A stretch of DNA of 52,709 bases from an uncultured Bacteroidales bacterium (lineage in GTDB: Bacteria > Bacteroidota > Bacteroidia > Bacteroidales > F082), in NCBI GenBank assembly GCA_947164955.1, contig CAMUYT010000002.1:1-52709 (forward strand). The letters run 5' to 3'. The translations under genes were made by a program, and so were the position numbers. The notes beneath the pieces were generated by a model. The model was given only the letters and a program-made list of their open reading frames with translations. It did not search any database and was not told the DNA's origin. Of the stretch, positions 1-7,701 are shown piece after piece (positions within the stretch are counted from its first letter, which is position 1; the number at the start of each line of letters is the position of its first letter).

Positions 1-742
1 ATGAAGCGTTGAGGTTATCCATGTACTTGTTCATAGTTTCGGTCAACTTCTTGCTTGCGGCAGAGGTCTGCTCGGCACCTTGGAGCTGGAGCTCGTAGAT
101 GGAGTTGAGCGAGGTCATGCTGCTGGCCACCTTCTTGATGGTGTTGGCATCGAGGGCGCTGAAGTCGAGTTTGCCCAGCGAATCTGAAAGCTTCTGGTTG
201 GTCTGGATGTAGGCGTTGGAGAAGTCAGCGATTGACTTCGTGGCGCGATCCATGGCGTTGGCATAGTTGGTCGTGGCGGCCATGGCGTTGCTGATGTCGG
301 CCATTTGGCCAGCATTCTCAGCCAATTTGTCAATACCTCTACCGAGTTTCTTGAATGTATCTTCGCTAACGTTCATCTTTTCGAACATCTTGCTCAGCAT
401 GGCTTCTTCCACGTCGGTGGTAGCAGCAGCTGCTTTGCCAACGGCACCCGTAGTGGCAAACTGAGTCTTTTGAACGCCATCCCAGTCTTCCTCAAGTTCG
501 ACAAACACGTTGTCCCAAGCGTACTCCACGTGCTGAGGCTCGAAGGCCGACATGAAGAAGATTAATGCTTCGATACCCAGACCGAGAGCCAGCATGAAGT
601 CAGCGCCAGGGATGTGGGTCAGTTTAAAGTAAGCACCAATCATAACCACAGAGGCACCCCAACCATAGAGGTAACCCATAATCTTCTTATACTTCTTCGA
701 TGCAAGGAATTTCTGGAATTTGCTAAGTTCTTTTTTTGCCAT
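1..742 (-). CDS. gldL: GldL/PorL, T9SS motor protein (3' end cut by window edge)
   Basis: Inner-membrane component of the type IX secretion and gliding motor. With GldM it forms the proton-driven motor that energises secretion through the T9SS (family knowledge). The frame opens with ATG at 742 and stays open to base 2, so the gene continues beyond the left edge; 247 codons are visible. The start reads MAKKELSKFQKFLASKKYKK. Two membrane segments follow, at about residues 22-38 and 48-65. The second carries a glutamate (E58, in LGLGIEALIFF) that matches the conserved protonatable glutamate of GldL. The rest is a helical cytoplasmic region rich in Ala, Ser and Asn. It lies 68 bases after gldK on the same strand, the standard order porP-gldK-gldL-gldM-gldN; gldM and gldN should lie outside the window. 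Confidence 0.93.
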   Translation of the reverse strand, partial: MAKKELSKFQKFLASKKYKKIMGYLYGWGASVVMIGAYFKLTHIPGADFMLALGLGIEALIFFMSAFEPQHVEYAWDNVFVELEEDWDGVQKTQFATTGAVGKAAAATTDVEEAMLSKMFEKMNVSEDTFKKLGRGIDKLAENAGQMADISNAMAATTNYANAMDRATKSIADFSNAYIQTNQKLSDSLGKLDFSALDANTIKKVASSMTSLNSIYELQLQGAEQTSAASKKLTETMNKYMDNLNAS

Positions 743-810
743 GACAATTGATTTTTTAAAATGTGATTGATTTAGTTATTTAAATTTATTGATTTCTTAT
801 GTGTTATGAT

Positions 811-2220
811 TTATCTGTAAACTCTCGACATTCTCGGGTTATCGCCCTTGTTGCGGCCAAGGTAAGGTTGGATGCAACGGAAGCCGGTGTAGCAGTTGGC
901 AGAGTCTTGGTATTGGTAATCGCGGGTGGTGACTTGCAGGTAGTAAGACACATCCTTCCACGAACCGCCGCGCACCACTTTACGCTTCATGACAGCCGGA
1001 TCATCGGCTTTGGCGTTATAGGTATAGTTGGGGTTCATGTCCCAAGTGAAGTTGTAGGAGTTGGGGTCGTAGGCCGTGTTGGTCCATTCGGACACATTGC
1101 CAGCCATGTCGTAGAGGCCCCAGCCATTGGGCGGATAGCAACCCACCACGAGGGTACGCAGACCACCGTCGGCGAGGTAGTTGCCTCTTCTTGGTTTGAA
1201 GTTGGCCAAGAAGCAGCCTTTGGCGTTGCTAGCGTTAGGACCGCCCCACGGATAGGGGTTCAGCATCTTGCCGCCACGGGCAGCCCATTCCCATTCAGCC
1301 TCGGTAGGCAGACGGAACTCGGAGAGGTCGACATCCTTCTTGGTACGCAGATAGGCATTGAGCAACTCGGTACGCCACACGCAGAAGGCTTTGGCCTGTT
1401 GCCAGGTGACACCCACCACCGGGTAGTTGTCGTAGGCAGGATGCCAGAAGTACTTCTCCGTCATCGGGTCGTTGAACGAATAGCTGTAGTCGTGAATCCA
1501 GCACAAGGTGTCGGGATAGACATTAATGACTTCCGAACGGGCATACACCGAACGGTCGCTATAGCCTTGGCGACGGTTCGACCAAGCGCCCTTGCGGTCG
1601 ACATTGATGCCAGCATCGGCTTCGCCCAGCGAGTAGTCGTTTTCCACCAGCTTGTCATCGGCGAAGTCTTTCTTAGCGGCTGCCACCATGTCAAACCAGA
1701 AATAGGAATAATAGAGTTTTCTCGTGTCGATATCCTTATGGCGGAAATATCTCTCATGTTCAGGAAGATACATCGGTTCAAGGGCTTCACGAACGTCTTG
1801 TTCCTTGCTGTTCCAATCGAGCTTTTCCTTCCAATTCAAGTGCGGCGGATCATAGACCTCGCCCGATTTGCTTTCGGTGATGGCAAATCTGTCGGGGAAA
1901 TTGTCGGCAAGCATTCTTCTTGCGATGGAGTCTCTCACCCAATAGACAAACTGGCGATACTCATTGTTGGTGATTTCGGTCTCGTCCATGAAGAAAGCGG
2001 AAACGGAAACCGTTTTCGGCTCATTCAAGTAGGAGCCCGTGATGTCTTCACCACCCACTCCCATGGTATAACTACCTTGTGGAACAAAAACCATCCCGTA
2101 AGGGTCAGGCTGATTGAAGGTTTTGCTGGACTTTCTCACTCCAACCAATTCGCCTTGATTTGAATTACCGCAGGCTGTGAGCAGCAACGCTACGGAAAAA
2201 ATGAACAGTAGTCTTTTCAT
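811..2220 (-). CDS. gldK: GldK/PorK, T9SS outer-membrane ring lipoprotein
   Basis: 469-residue lipoprotein that with GldN/PorN forms the periplasmic ring under the outer membrane in the T9SS (family knowledge). Signal peptide with lipobox LLTAC (Cys17). From about residue 43 (MVFVPQGSYTMG) to the C-terminus runs a formylglycine-generating-enzyme (SUMF1)-like fold, with typical FGE-type stretches LPTEAEWEWAARGG, GNVSEWT, VVRGGSW and GFRC. In GldK this fold is structural rather than catalytic. It lies downstream of porP and upstream of gldL, all on the minus strand. The 200-base gap before it contains a good -7 box (2315-2322), so gldKL may have its own promoter in addition to read-through from porP. 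Confidence 0.95.
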   Translation of the reverse strand: MKRLLFIFSVALLLTACGNSNQGELVGVRKSSKTFNQPDPYGMVFVPQGSYTMGVGGEDITGSYLNEPKTVSVSAFFMDETEITNNEYRQFVYWVRDSIARRMLADNFPDRFAITESKSGEVYDPPHLNWKEKLDWNSKEQDVREALEPMYLPEHERYFRHKDIDTRKLYYSYFWFDMVAAAKKDFADDKLVENDYSLGEADAGINVDRKGAWSNRRQGYSDRSVYARSEVINVYPDTLCWIHDYSYSFNDPMTEKYFWHPAYDNYPVVGVTWQQAKAFCVWRTELLNAYLRTKKDVDLSEFRLPTEAEWEWAARGGKMLNPYPWGGPNASNAKGCFLANFKPRRGNYLADGGLRTLVVGCYPPNGWGLYDMAGNVSEWTNTAYDPNSYNFTWDMNPNYTYNAKADDPAVMKRKVVRGGSWKDVSYYLQVTTRDYQYQDSANCYTGFRCIQPYLGRNKGDNPRMSRVYR

Positions 2221-2314
2221 CTTCTTGACAATGATATAATTACTATTTTTATTTCTTTTTCTTTCAATTCAATTTCGCCCGTATCTTCAGGCAACATTTC
2301 GTTTTAAAAACCGC

Positions 2315-2322
2315 CAAAATTA
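2315..2322 (-). promoter_or_regulatory. TAnnTTTG -7 box upstream of gldK
   Basis: The minus strand reads TAATTTTG, a full match to the Bacteroidota -7 consensus TAnnTTTG, about 95 bases before the gldK ATG. It would allow gldK-gldL to be transcribed separately from porP. Assigned from sequence alone. Confidence 0.5.
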
Positions 2323-2346
2323 GAAAATATTATATTTCCGCCGTCT

Positions 2347-2397
2347 ATTTTTTTCCATTTTTTTCCATTTTTATCCCCTAAAGCCACTTTTATCCCC
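2347..2397. repeat. short T-rich tandem repeats in the porP-gldK gap
   Basis: TTTTTTCCAT-like units occur back to back, followed by two copies of TTTTATCCCC. They lie between the porP stop and the gldK promoter, just upstream of the -7 box in the direction of gldK transcription. No function assigned. Confidence 0.4.
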
Positions 2398-2420
2398 GCT
2401 CAAACGACTTGAAACATCCC

Positions 2421-3398
2421 TTACAGATAACGCACGCTACGGTAGTCGCGAGGCGTCCTGTCGAGGTCTAACTTGAAGCAATAACTCAACCCTATTTCGT
2501 GGGAGCCAGGAACGCCCAAACCCATCGTATTAATATCATAAGAATATAGTATGGTCAAATCCTTGATGCTGATGCCAGCCATCAGGCCCACCGACTCTTG
2601 GAAGCGGTAGTTGACGCCTAGCGAAAAGATATTGTTGTAGATCACGCGTGCGCTTGCGTTAAACTGCGTCGAAGCGATGTCGGTCATCACGCTGACCGAA
2701 GGGACGAAGGTCAGGAAAGGCATGTCCTCGAATTGGAAAGGATAGCCTGCCAAGGCGTAGAAGGTGCGATCGGTGGTGAAACTCGCGCTCGTCTCCGAAT
2801 TATCGTTCAGTGCCTTGCTCATGCTTTCCAACACATTAATCACCGACACGCCAACATAGAACGACTCGGGGATTTGCCAGAAAAGGCCGACGTTGAAGTC
2901 GAACAACATGGCACTTTCCTCACCCAGGCCTTGCAGGATGGGGTCGCTTTCCTGGTTGGGATGAAGTTGGGCGAAGTCGACCGTGCGGTTGAGCAAGGTG
3001 CCTGCCACACCGATGCCGAGGGTAGAGCCGCCCAGATCCATATGGAAGGAATAGTCTAGTCCCACGTTGACATTGTTTTCGAAGCCCAACTTGTCTTGCA
3101 TGATGGAAAAGCCAAGACCGCCATGCAGTTTCCTGAATGGCATATCGCCTGTGAGGAGGAAGGTCTGCGGGGCGATTTCATTGCCGTCGTTGTCGACAAA
3201 GCCAGCCCATTGTTGACGATAGAGCCCCAAGAGATTAATGCCTTCGCTCATCCCTGAGAAGCCAGGATTCACGTAGGCATAGGAATTTTGGTAGTTGGTG
3301 AAGATAGGGGTTTGCTGAGCCTTAAGTCCTACCGTTGCCGTCATCACCAAAATGAAGAGGAGCGCAATATGTATGATTTTCTTCTTCAATTTCAACAT
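2421..3398 (-). CDS. porP: PorP/SprF family T9SS outer-membrane protein
   Basis: 325-residue outer-membrane protein of the PorP/SprF family, involved in secretion or anchoring of T9SS substrates and SprB-type adhesins. The start at 3398 is chosen because it gives a proper signal peptide (MLKLKKKIIHIALLFILVMT, cleavage after LKAQ); the 58 extra codons upstream have no protein-like features. The mature start QQTPIFTNYQNSYAYVNPGFSG is typical of the family, as is the C-terminal part (GISIKDLTILYSYDINTMG, then EIGLSYCF), a barrel-type alternation. First gene of the por/gld cluster here. Upstream, TATATTCG near 3420 is a one-mismatch -7 box. Confidence 0.9.
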   Translation of the reverse strand: MLKLKKKIIHIALLFILVMTATVGLKAQQTPIFTNYQNSYAYVNPGFSGMSEGINLLGLYRQQWAGFVDNDGNEIAPQTFLLTGDMPFRKLHGGLGFSIMQDKLGFENNVNVGLDYSFHMDLGGSTLGIGVAGTLLNRTVDFAQLHPNQESDPILQGLGEESAMLFDFNVGLFWQIPESFYVGVSVINVLESMSKALNDNSETSASFTTDRTFYALAGYPFQFEDMPFLTFVPSVSVMTDIASTQFNASARVIYNNIFSLGVNYRFQESVGLMAGISIKDLTILYSYDINTMGLGVPGSHEIGLSYCFKLDLDRTPRDYRSVRYL

Positions 3399-3501
3399 GT
3401 CTGGTCTGATTGAAACCGCGAATATACGAAAATAGTATTTATCTCGGCAAATTAATTTTTCTGCGTTTCTGTTAAACGTCTGTTTTTCAGTATGATATTT
3501 T

Positions 3502-4980
3502 TTACCTAAACAAACGGATAATATCGTTGCCATTGGCAAGAATGACCAATCCCAGCACCAGAACGAGGCCAACGGTTTCGGCCACCTCCATGAACTTGTC
3601 GCTGGGTTTGCGTCGTGTGATGATCTCGACGAGCAGGAAGAGGATGTGACCGCCGTCCAAGGCGGGGATGGGCAAGATGTTCATCACGGCGAGGGCGATG
3701 GAGAGGAAGGCCGTCATGCGCCAGAAGATGCTCCATATCCATTGGTCGGGGAAGATGCTGCCGATGGAGATGAAGCCACCCACACTCTCGTAGGCCTTGG
3801 TCTTCGGGTTGAAGATAAGCTTGACCTGCTTCCAATAGTCCGACAAGCCGTCGAAGGTCTTGGCAAAACCGGCGGGGATGGCCTGCCAGAAGGTATACTC
3901 CTTGGTCTCCAGATCGAAGTAGTCGGTGAGATAGGTCTTGCAATAAGCGCCAATCACGCCCTCTTCAGGCAAGTGCATGGGCAAGGCGAGCGTGTCGCCA
4001 GCGCGCACCACTTTGACCGATATGTCCTGATTCTTGAACTGTTTGATCTGCTTCACGAAATCCTGGTAATACAATGTCTCGAGGTCGTTGATTCCGATGA
4101 TGGCATCGCCGGCTTGCAAGCCTCCAGCTTGGGCGGCAGAGTTGTCCATGACCTCCGCCACGACGAACGGCGTGCGGTAGGAGATGAAACCGGCATCCTG
4201 CTTCGAAAGGAGTTGGGTGAGAGCGTCTTCGGGCAAATTGATCAAGGTGTCCTTGCCATTGCGTTCCACCTCGATGGTCTTGGCCTTTTCGAGGATGATT
4301 TGCATCGGGATCTCCTGGAATTCTTCAATGTACTTGCCGTCGACGGCCAAGATCTTGTCGCCATCGCGGAGGCCGAATGCATAGCCCAAGCTGTCGACTG
4401 AGATGCCGTATTTGTTGACTTCGGCAGTGGGCAGGTAAGTCTCGCCCTCATGAGCCAGCAGTCCGATATAGATGACGAAAGCTAGCAGCACGTTCATCGT
4501 GACGCCGGCAATCATGATGATGAAGCGTTGCCAAGCCGGCTTCGAGCGGAACTCCCAAGATTGGGGAGGCTGCTGCATTTGCGACTTGTCCATCGACTCG
4601 TCGACCATGCCTGCGATTTTGTTGTATCCACCCAAGGGGAACCAGCCGATGCCATATTCGGTGCTGTCGCTGCGACGCCAGTCGTCCTCGGCCAGGGTAT
4701 TCAAGTCGATAGGCTCATATTTGGTCTGCTTCTTTCCAGCGGCGTCCTTGTATTCCGTCACGGTGTAGCTCTCAGGCACGTTCTTAGAGAAAAACTTGAA
4801 GCGCCACTTGCCGTTCACCTTTTTGCAGCGAAAAAGCGAAAAGCCCCAATCGAAGAAAAGGTAGAACTTGTCGACCCGGGTCTTGAAAGCCTTTGCGGCC
4901 AAGAAATGGCCCAACTCGTGGATGAAGATCAAGATGGAAAGGGAGAGGAAAAACTGCAATACCTTAATTAATATAGTCAT
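3502..4980 (-). CDS. rseP: RseP-type site-2 zinc metalloprotease (M50)
   Basis: 492-residue intramembrane protease. HELGH at residues 21-25 within the first membrane segment supplies two zinc ligands and the catalytic glutamate. The C-terminal membrane motif NILPIPALDGG supplies the third ligand. Between them lies a periplasmic region with two PDZ-like segments (around VDSLGYAFGLRDGDKI and AAQAGGLQAGDAI). The role in the family is cleavage of membrane anti-sigma factors and remnant signal peptides. The N-terminal half is longer than in E. coli, with a charged insertion after the first helix, as is usual in Bacteroidota. A consensus promoter lies 37 bases upstream of the ATG. Confidence 0.93.
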   Translation of the reverse strand: MTILIKVLQFFLSLSILIFIHELGHFLAAKAFKTRVDKFYLFFDWGFSLFRCKKVNGKWRFKFFSKNVPESYTVTEYKDAAGKKQTKYEPIDLNTLAEDDWRRSDSTEYGIGWFPLGGYNKIAGMVDESMDKSQMQQPPQSWEFRSKPAWQRFIIMIAGVTMNVLLAFVIYIGLLAHEGETYLPTAEVNKYGISVDSLGYAFGLRDGDKILAVDGKYIEEFQEIPMQIILEKAKTIEVERNGKDTLINLPEDALTQLLSKQDAGFISYRTPFVVAEVMDNSAAQAGGLQAGDAIIGINDLETLYYQDFVKQIKQFKNQDISVKVVRAGDTLALPMHLPEEGVIGAYCKTYLTDYFDLETKEYTFWQAIPAGFAKTFDGLSDYWKQVKLIFNPKTKAYESVGGFISIGSIFPDQWIWSIFWRMTAFLSIALAVMNILPIPALDGGHILFLLVEIITRRKPSDKFMEVAETVGLVLVLGLVILANGNDIIRLFR

Positions 4981-5016
4981 GATAGGTCATTTTTATCGTT
5001 GGGGAAAAAAACGGTG

Positions 5017-5024
5017 CAAAGATA
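5017..5024 (-). promoter_or_regulatory. consensus -7 box TATCTTTG for rseP
   Basis: The minus strand reads TATCTTTGC, the exact Bacteroides -7 consensus, in the 51-base gap between the M23 gene stop and the rseP ATG. It indicates that rseP has its own promoter although it is co-oriented with the gene before it. Confidence 0.65.
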
Positions 5025-5031
5025 ATGATTT

Positions 5032-5970
5032 TTAGTTATCCTGAGCCTGATTAATGGTCATATATTCCGCTGGATTAATTGCGATGCCGTTGTGCCATAT
5101 CTCAAAATGGAGGTGCTCGACCGTCACATCGCTGCCCGACTGGCCCAAGATGGCGATGGCCTCTCCTGCCTTCACATAGTCGCCTTCTTTCTTCAAAAGG
5201 GTAGCATTATGCTTATAGACAGAAAAATAGCCATCCTCGTGCTGGATGCCGATGCAATAGCCATTGTTGATACTCCATGTGGCGAACACCACGGTGCCGT
5301 CCAAAGTGGCGTTGATGATTTGGTCGCCATTGGAGGCGATATCAACGCCAAAATGGCCTGCGGCGGCATTGAAGCTGTTGATTGCCGTACCGATGAGCGG
5401 CACGAAGAAATTCTTCACCACGGGACTTGGCTTCGTCGTGCTCATCAAGTCACCGCCGAAGAGGTTGTACTGGTTTTGGGCCTCGTATTCGGCACGCAAG
5501 ATACTGTCTTGCACCGACTTCTTCAGTGTGATTGTATCAGTAACGCCCGAAGGTAGCGGCTCGTAGATATGCGTTAAGGCCAAGTTGCTATCGGCAGCGA
5601 AGTCGTAGCCTTCGACGATTTTCTTCAGGTTGTCGAAATAAACATCCTTCTTGTGCATCTCGCGACTGAGCGAGTCGGCACGCAAGTTGAGCTCGTACAC
5701 TTCGCGGTTAAGGTTGGTGTCGGTGTAGCCTGGGATATATTCGCGCAAAGGCGTGAAGGCAATGATGATGGAAGTGATGACGATGAGCAGCAAGGCCACG
5801 CCAAGAATAACGAGGACGAGGTTGAGCAGGTTAAGGCGGAATTTCAGCATGGTGCGTCCCGTCTCGTCATGCGACATCTGGAAGTCGTACTTCCTATTGA
5901 GTTTTTTCAGGGAAAACCACTTGCGCAGTCGCGCTCGCGTGATGATCCTTTCTTTTTTTTCTTCGGCCAT
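5032..5970 (-). CDS. membrane-anchored M23 family metallopeptidase
   Basis: 312-residue protein with a basic cytoplasmic start, one membrane helix (about 47-72), a predicted coiled-coil stretch (about 85-125) and a C-terminal M23/LytM domain. Zinc-site residues are visible as H206 and D210 (HFGVD) and H288 (HLHFE, 286-290). With these intact it is probably an active peptidoglycan endopeptidase, although some LytM proteins only regulate amidases. Helix plus coiled coil plus LytM resembles the MepM/NlpD-type organisation of division and envelope factors. It precedes rseP on the same strand; the terminator at 6028-6063 separates it from the gene before. Confidence 0.88.
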   Translation of the reverse strand: MAEEKKERIITRARLRKWFSLKKLNRKYDFQMSHDETGRTMLKFRLNLLNLVLVILGVALLLIVITSIIIAFTPLREYIPGYTDTNLNREVYELNLRADSLSREMHKKDVYFDNLKKIVEGYDFAADSNLALTHIYEPLPSGVTDTITLKKSVQDSILRAEYEAQNQYNLFGGDLMSTTKPSPVVKNFFVPLIGTAINSFNAAAGHFGVDIASNGDQIINATLDGTVVFATWSINNGYCIGIQHEDGYFSVYKHNATLLKKEGDYVKAGEAIAILGQSGSDVTVEHLHFEIWHNGIAINPAEYMTINQAQDN

Positions 5971-6027
5971 TTCAACTGTTTGTAAGGTATTAATAACCCA
6001 TTTTTTTGCGTTTTATTGCGTCATTGC

Positions 6028-6063
6028 AAAAAAAGACCCTTAGTTAAGCTAAGGGTCTTTTTT
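6028..6063 (-). terminator. rho-independent terminator after the DUF2795-type gene
   Basis: Twelve-base perfect stem (AAAGACCCTTAG paired with CTAAGGGTCTTT) with a 5-base loop, flanked by A and T tracts on either side, so it could act in both directions. It lies 21 bases beyond the stop of the 6084-6305 gene and insulates the M23 gene from it. Confidence 0.85.
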
Positions 6064-6083
6064 AAATTACTGATAATCAGCAA

Positions 6084-6305
6084 TCAATACTCATCTTCGT
6101 GGAAAAAGAAGTCGTCCTTCGTTGGATAGTCGGGCCAGAGGTCCTCGATGCGTTCGTATATTTCACCTTCGTCCTCGATTTCCTGAAGGTTCTCAATGAT
6201 CTCTTCCTGCGCTCCTGTACGCAAAGCCCAATCCAACAGCTCGTCGCGGGTGGCTGGCCACGGAGCATCTTCCAATTTTGAAGCCAATTCTAGTGTCCAA
6301 TACAT
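6084..6305 (-). CDS. small acidic DUF2795-type protein
   Basis: 73 residues starting MYWTLELASKLEDAPWPATR and ending DDFFFHEDEY. The WPAT(R/K)-(D/E)EL(L/I) stretch is characteristic of the DUF2795 family as I know it from Bacteroidota; the function is unknown. The protein is very acidic and has no signal peptide, so it is probably cytoplasmic. The ATG at 6305 is chosen because the protein begins with the conserved block there, 41 bases after a consensus -7 box; a longer reading back to 6356 would cover that promoter. Monocistronic, bounded by its own promoter and terminator, and so probably well expressed. Confidence 0.8.
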   Translation of the reverse strand: MYWTLELASKLEDAPWPATRDELLDWALRTGAQEEIIENLQEIEDEGEIYERIEDLWPDYPTKDDFFFHEDEY

Positions 6306-6345
6306 AGTATAATTTTTTTTGTGTTTTACTTGTTTTTTGAGCGCG

Positions 6346-6353
6346 CAAAAGTA
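6346..6353 (-). promoter_or_regulatory. -7 box TACTTTTG for the DUF2795-type gene
   Basis: The minus strand reads TACTTTTGC, matching TAnnTTTG, about 41 bases upstream of the ATG at 6305. Confidence 0.6.
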
Positions 6354-6402
6354 CAAGTATTTTTTGAACCAGCAAGGGCTTTTTATTAAAAATTACGAAA
6401 TT

Positions 6403-6963
6403 TTATTTTGTTGATTCCCAGTTATTTTCATTAACTTTGTCTAAAAAGCCGAAAAATCTGGACAAAACAAAGAAATAGTCGGACAAACGATTGAGGTACT
6501 TCAAATCGAGCGTGTCGACAGGATGCAGCGAGGCCAACCGCCATCCCTGACGCTCGGCCCTGCGGCACACCGTGCGGCAAACGTGGGCATGGCTCGCCTT
6601 CAAGTTTCCGCCTGGAATGACAAAGGATTTCAGCTCGGGCAGCTGCTCGTTCATCACATCGATTTCGTGCTCCAAAAATGCCACGTCGTCGGCAGTCAGC
6701 ATGGGAATCATCTTCTTCACCTCGGAGTTCTCGTCCAAGGCGAAGTGCGACTCGATGGTGAAGAGCTTGTTCTGGATGGTGTCGAGCACCTTGCGCATCT
6801 CGGCGGTGACACCCTCTTGGTCGTAAAGCACGCCGATAAAAGCACTCAGTTCGTCGACAGTGCCGTAGGCCTCCACACGGTCGTCATATTTCGCGACACG
6901 CAGGCCACCGATCAGTGAGGTTTGGCCTTGGTCGCCGGTTTTTGTGTAAGTGATATTTTTCAT
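6403..6963 (-). CDS. PduO-type ATP:cob(I)alamin adenosyltransferase
   Basis: 186 residues. Transfers the adenosyl group of ATP to cob(I)alamin, giving coenzyme B12. The N-terminal ATP-binding motif TKTGDQGQTSLIGG is present, as are the downstream family motifs GTVDELSAFIG, FVIPGGN and the helix HVCRTVCRRAERQ. Length fits the PduO class. No B12-dependent enzyme is encoded in the window; methylmalonyl-CoA mutase is the usual client in Bacteroidales. The 66-base gap to the preceding gene is AT-rich with two near-repeats of GATTTAAAATT and is too short for a cobalamin riboswitch. Confidence 0.92.
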   Translation of the reverse strand: MKNITYTKTGDQGQTSLIGGLRVAKYDDRVEAYGTVDELSAFIGVLYDQEGVTAEMRKVLDTIQNKLFTIESHFALDENSEVKKMIPMLTADDVAFLEHEIDVMNEQLPELKSFVIPGGNLKASHAHVCRTVCRRAERQGWRLASLHPVDTLDLKYLNRLSDYFFVLSRFFGFLDKVNENNWESTK

Positions 6964-7029
6964 TTAAGATTTAAAATTCAAGATTTAAAATTTAAAATCC
7001 CTTCAGCATACCTCATTCCTAATTCAGCG

Positions 7030-7698
7030 CTAATACTTAAGCACAAAATCTTGTTTCTCAATGTCTTCGCGGAAGAACACCAAGCCCATTGTATAGAGGT
7101 CCATCGTGAGTGTGACACCCTCGCCTTCCTTGATGGCTTCCCAAGCGGCCTCGGTGCGGCGCGAGTGGTGAATGCCCTCGAATACCAGCACCGTGTCGTC
7201 GTCGACCTGCGCCATGCCGTCCTCCAGGTTGTTCCAGTTGTCCTCACCGAAGTCCTCAAGGCCATAAAGCACAAAGCCCGTGTTGTATCGTTCCAGCTGC
7301 TCCTCCTCGTCGGCATCGGGATGGATGAGGTTCACGTTGACCACGCCCATCGAGCTTAAGGTCTCCAAAAACTCCGTCGTCTGCTCCAAATAGACTTTGG
7401 TTTGCAGATTACCCAAAGCCAACGCGCTGGTATTCAATGCCGACACCTTGCCAAAGCTAAGCACGGTCTCAGGCTCAAGATAGCCCACAAGCCGGTAAAG
7501 GAAACGCGCCTGCTTGCGCCTTGAACGAGTTGCAAAACGCTTTCCGTCAACGAGATGGCTTACGCGCAACATAAGGTCATAGTCGCGGTTGGAGCCTTTG
7601 TCGTAGAGCACCTTGACCATGAAATCGTACACAAAAGGCGAATGGATCGAGTATTTGCTCTTTCGCTGCATCAGGTATTTCAGATAGCTTCCCAACAT
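7030..7698 (-). CDS. probable class I SAM-dependent methyltransferase
   Basis: 222 residues beginning MLGSYLKYLMQRKSKYSIHS, a start I associate with a Bacteroidota family annotated as class I methyltransferase. A Rossmann-like strand and turn is visible (ETVLSFGKVSALNTSALALG), but the classic GxGxG motif is degenerate and the substrate cannot be guessed. Only three bases separate it from the stop of the upstream gene (7702-9261), so the two are probably co-transcribed, perhaps with the adenosyltransferase downstream. No signal peptide. Confidence 0.6.
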   Translation of the reverse strand: MLGSYLKYLMQRKSKYSIHSPFVYDFMVKVLYDKGSNRDYDLMLRVSHLVDGKRFATRSRRKQARFLYRLVGYLEPETVLSFGKVSALNTSALALGNLQTKVYLEQTTEFLETLSSMGVVNVNLIHPDADEEEQLERYNTGFVLYGLEDFGEDNWNNLEDGMAQVDDDTVLVFEGIHHSRRTEAAWEAIKEGEGVTLTMDLYTMGLVFFREDIEKQDFVLKY

Positions 7699-7701
7699 AA
7701 C

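Noticed and set aside
799-2163. 454-codon open frame on the plus strand across gldK
   Set aside because: Antisense shadow of gldK caused by codon bias; no signal peptide or domain, and gldK is certain.
3399-3572. 58-codon N-terminal extension of the PorP/SprF protein
   Set aside because: It precedes the signal peptide, contains no conserved sequence and overlaps the rseP 3' end.
6964-7029. cobalamin riboswitch before the adenosyltransferase gene
   Set aside because: The gap is only 66 bases and AT-rich; a B12 riboswitch needs about 200 bases and a conserved B12 box, which is not seen.
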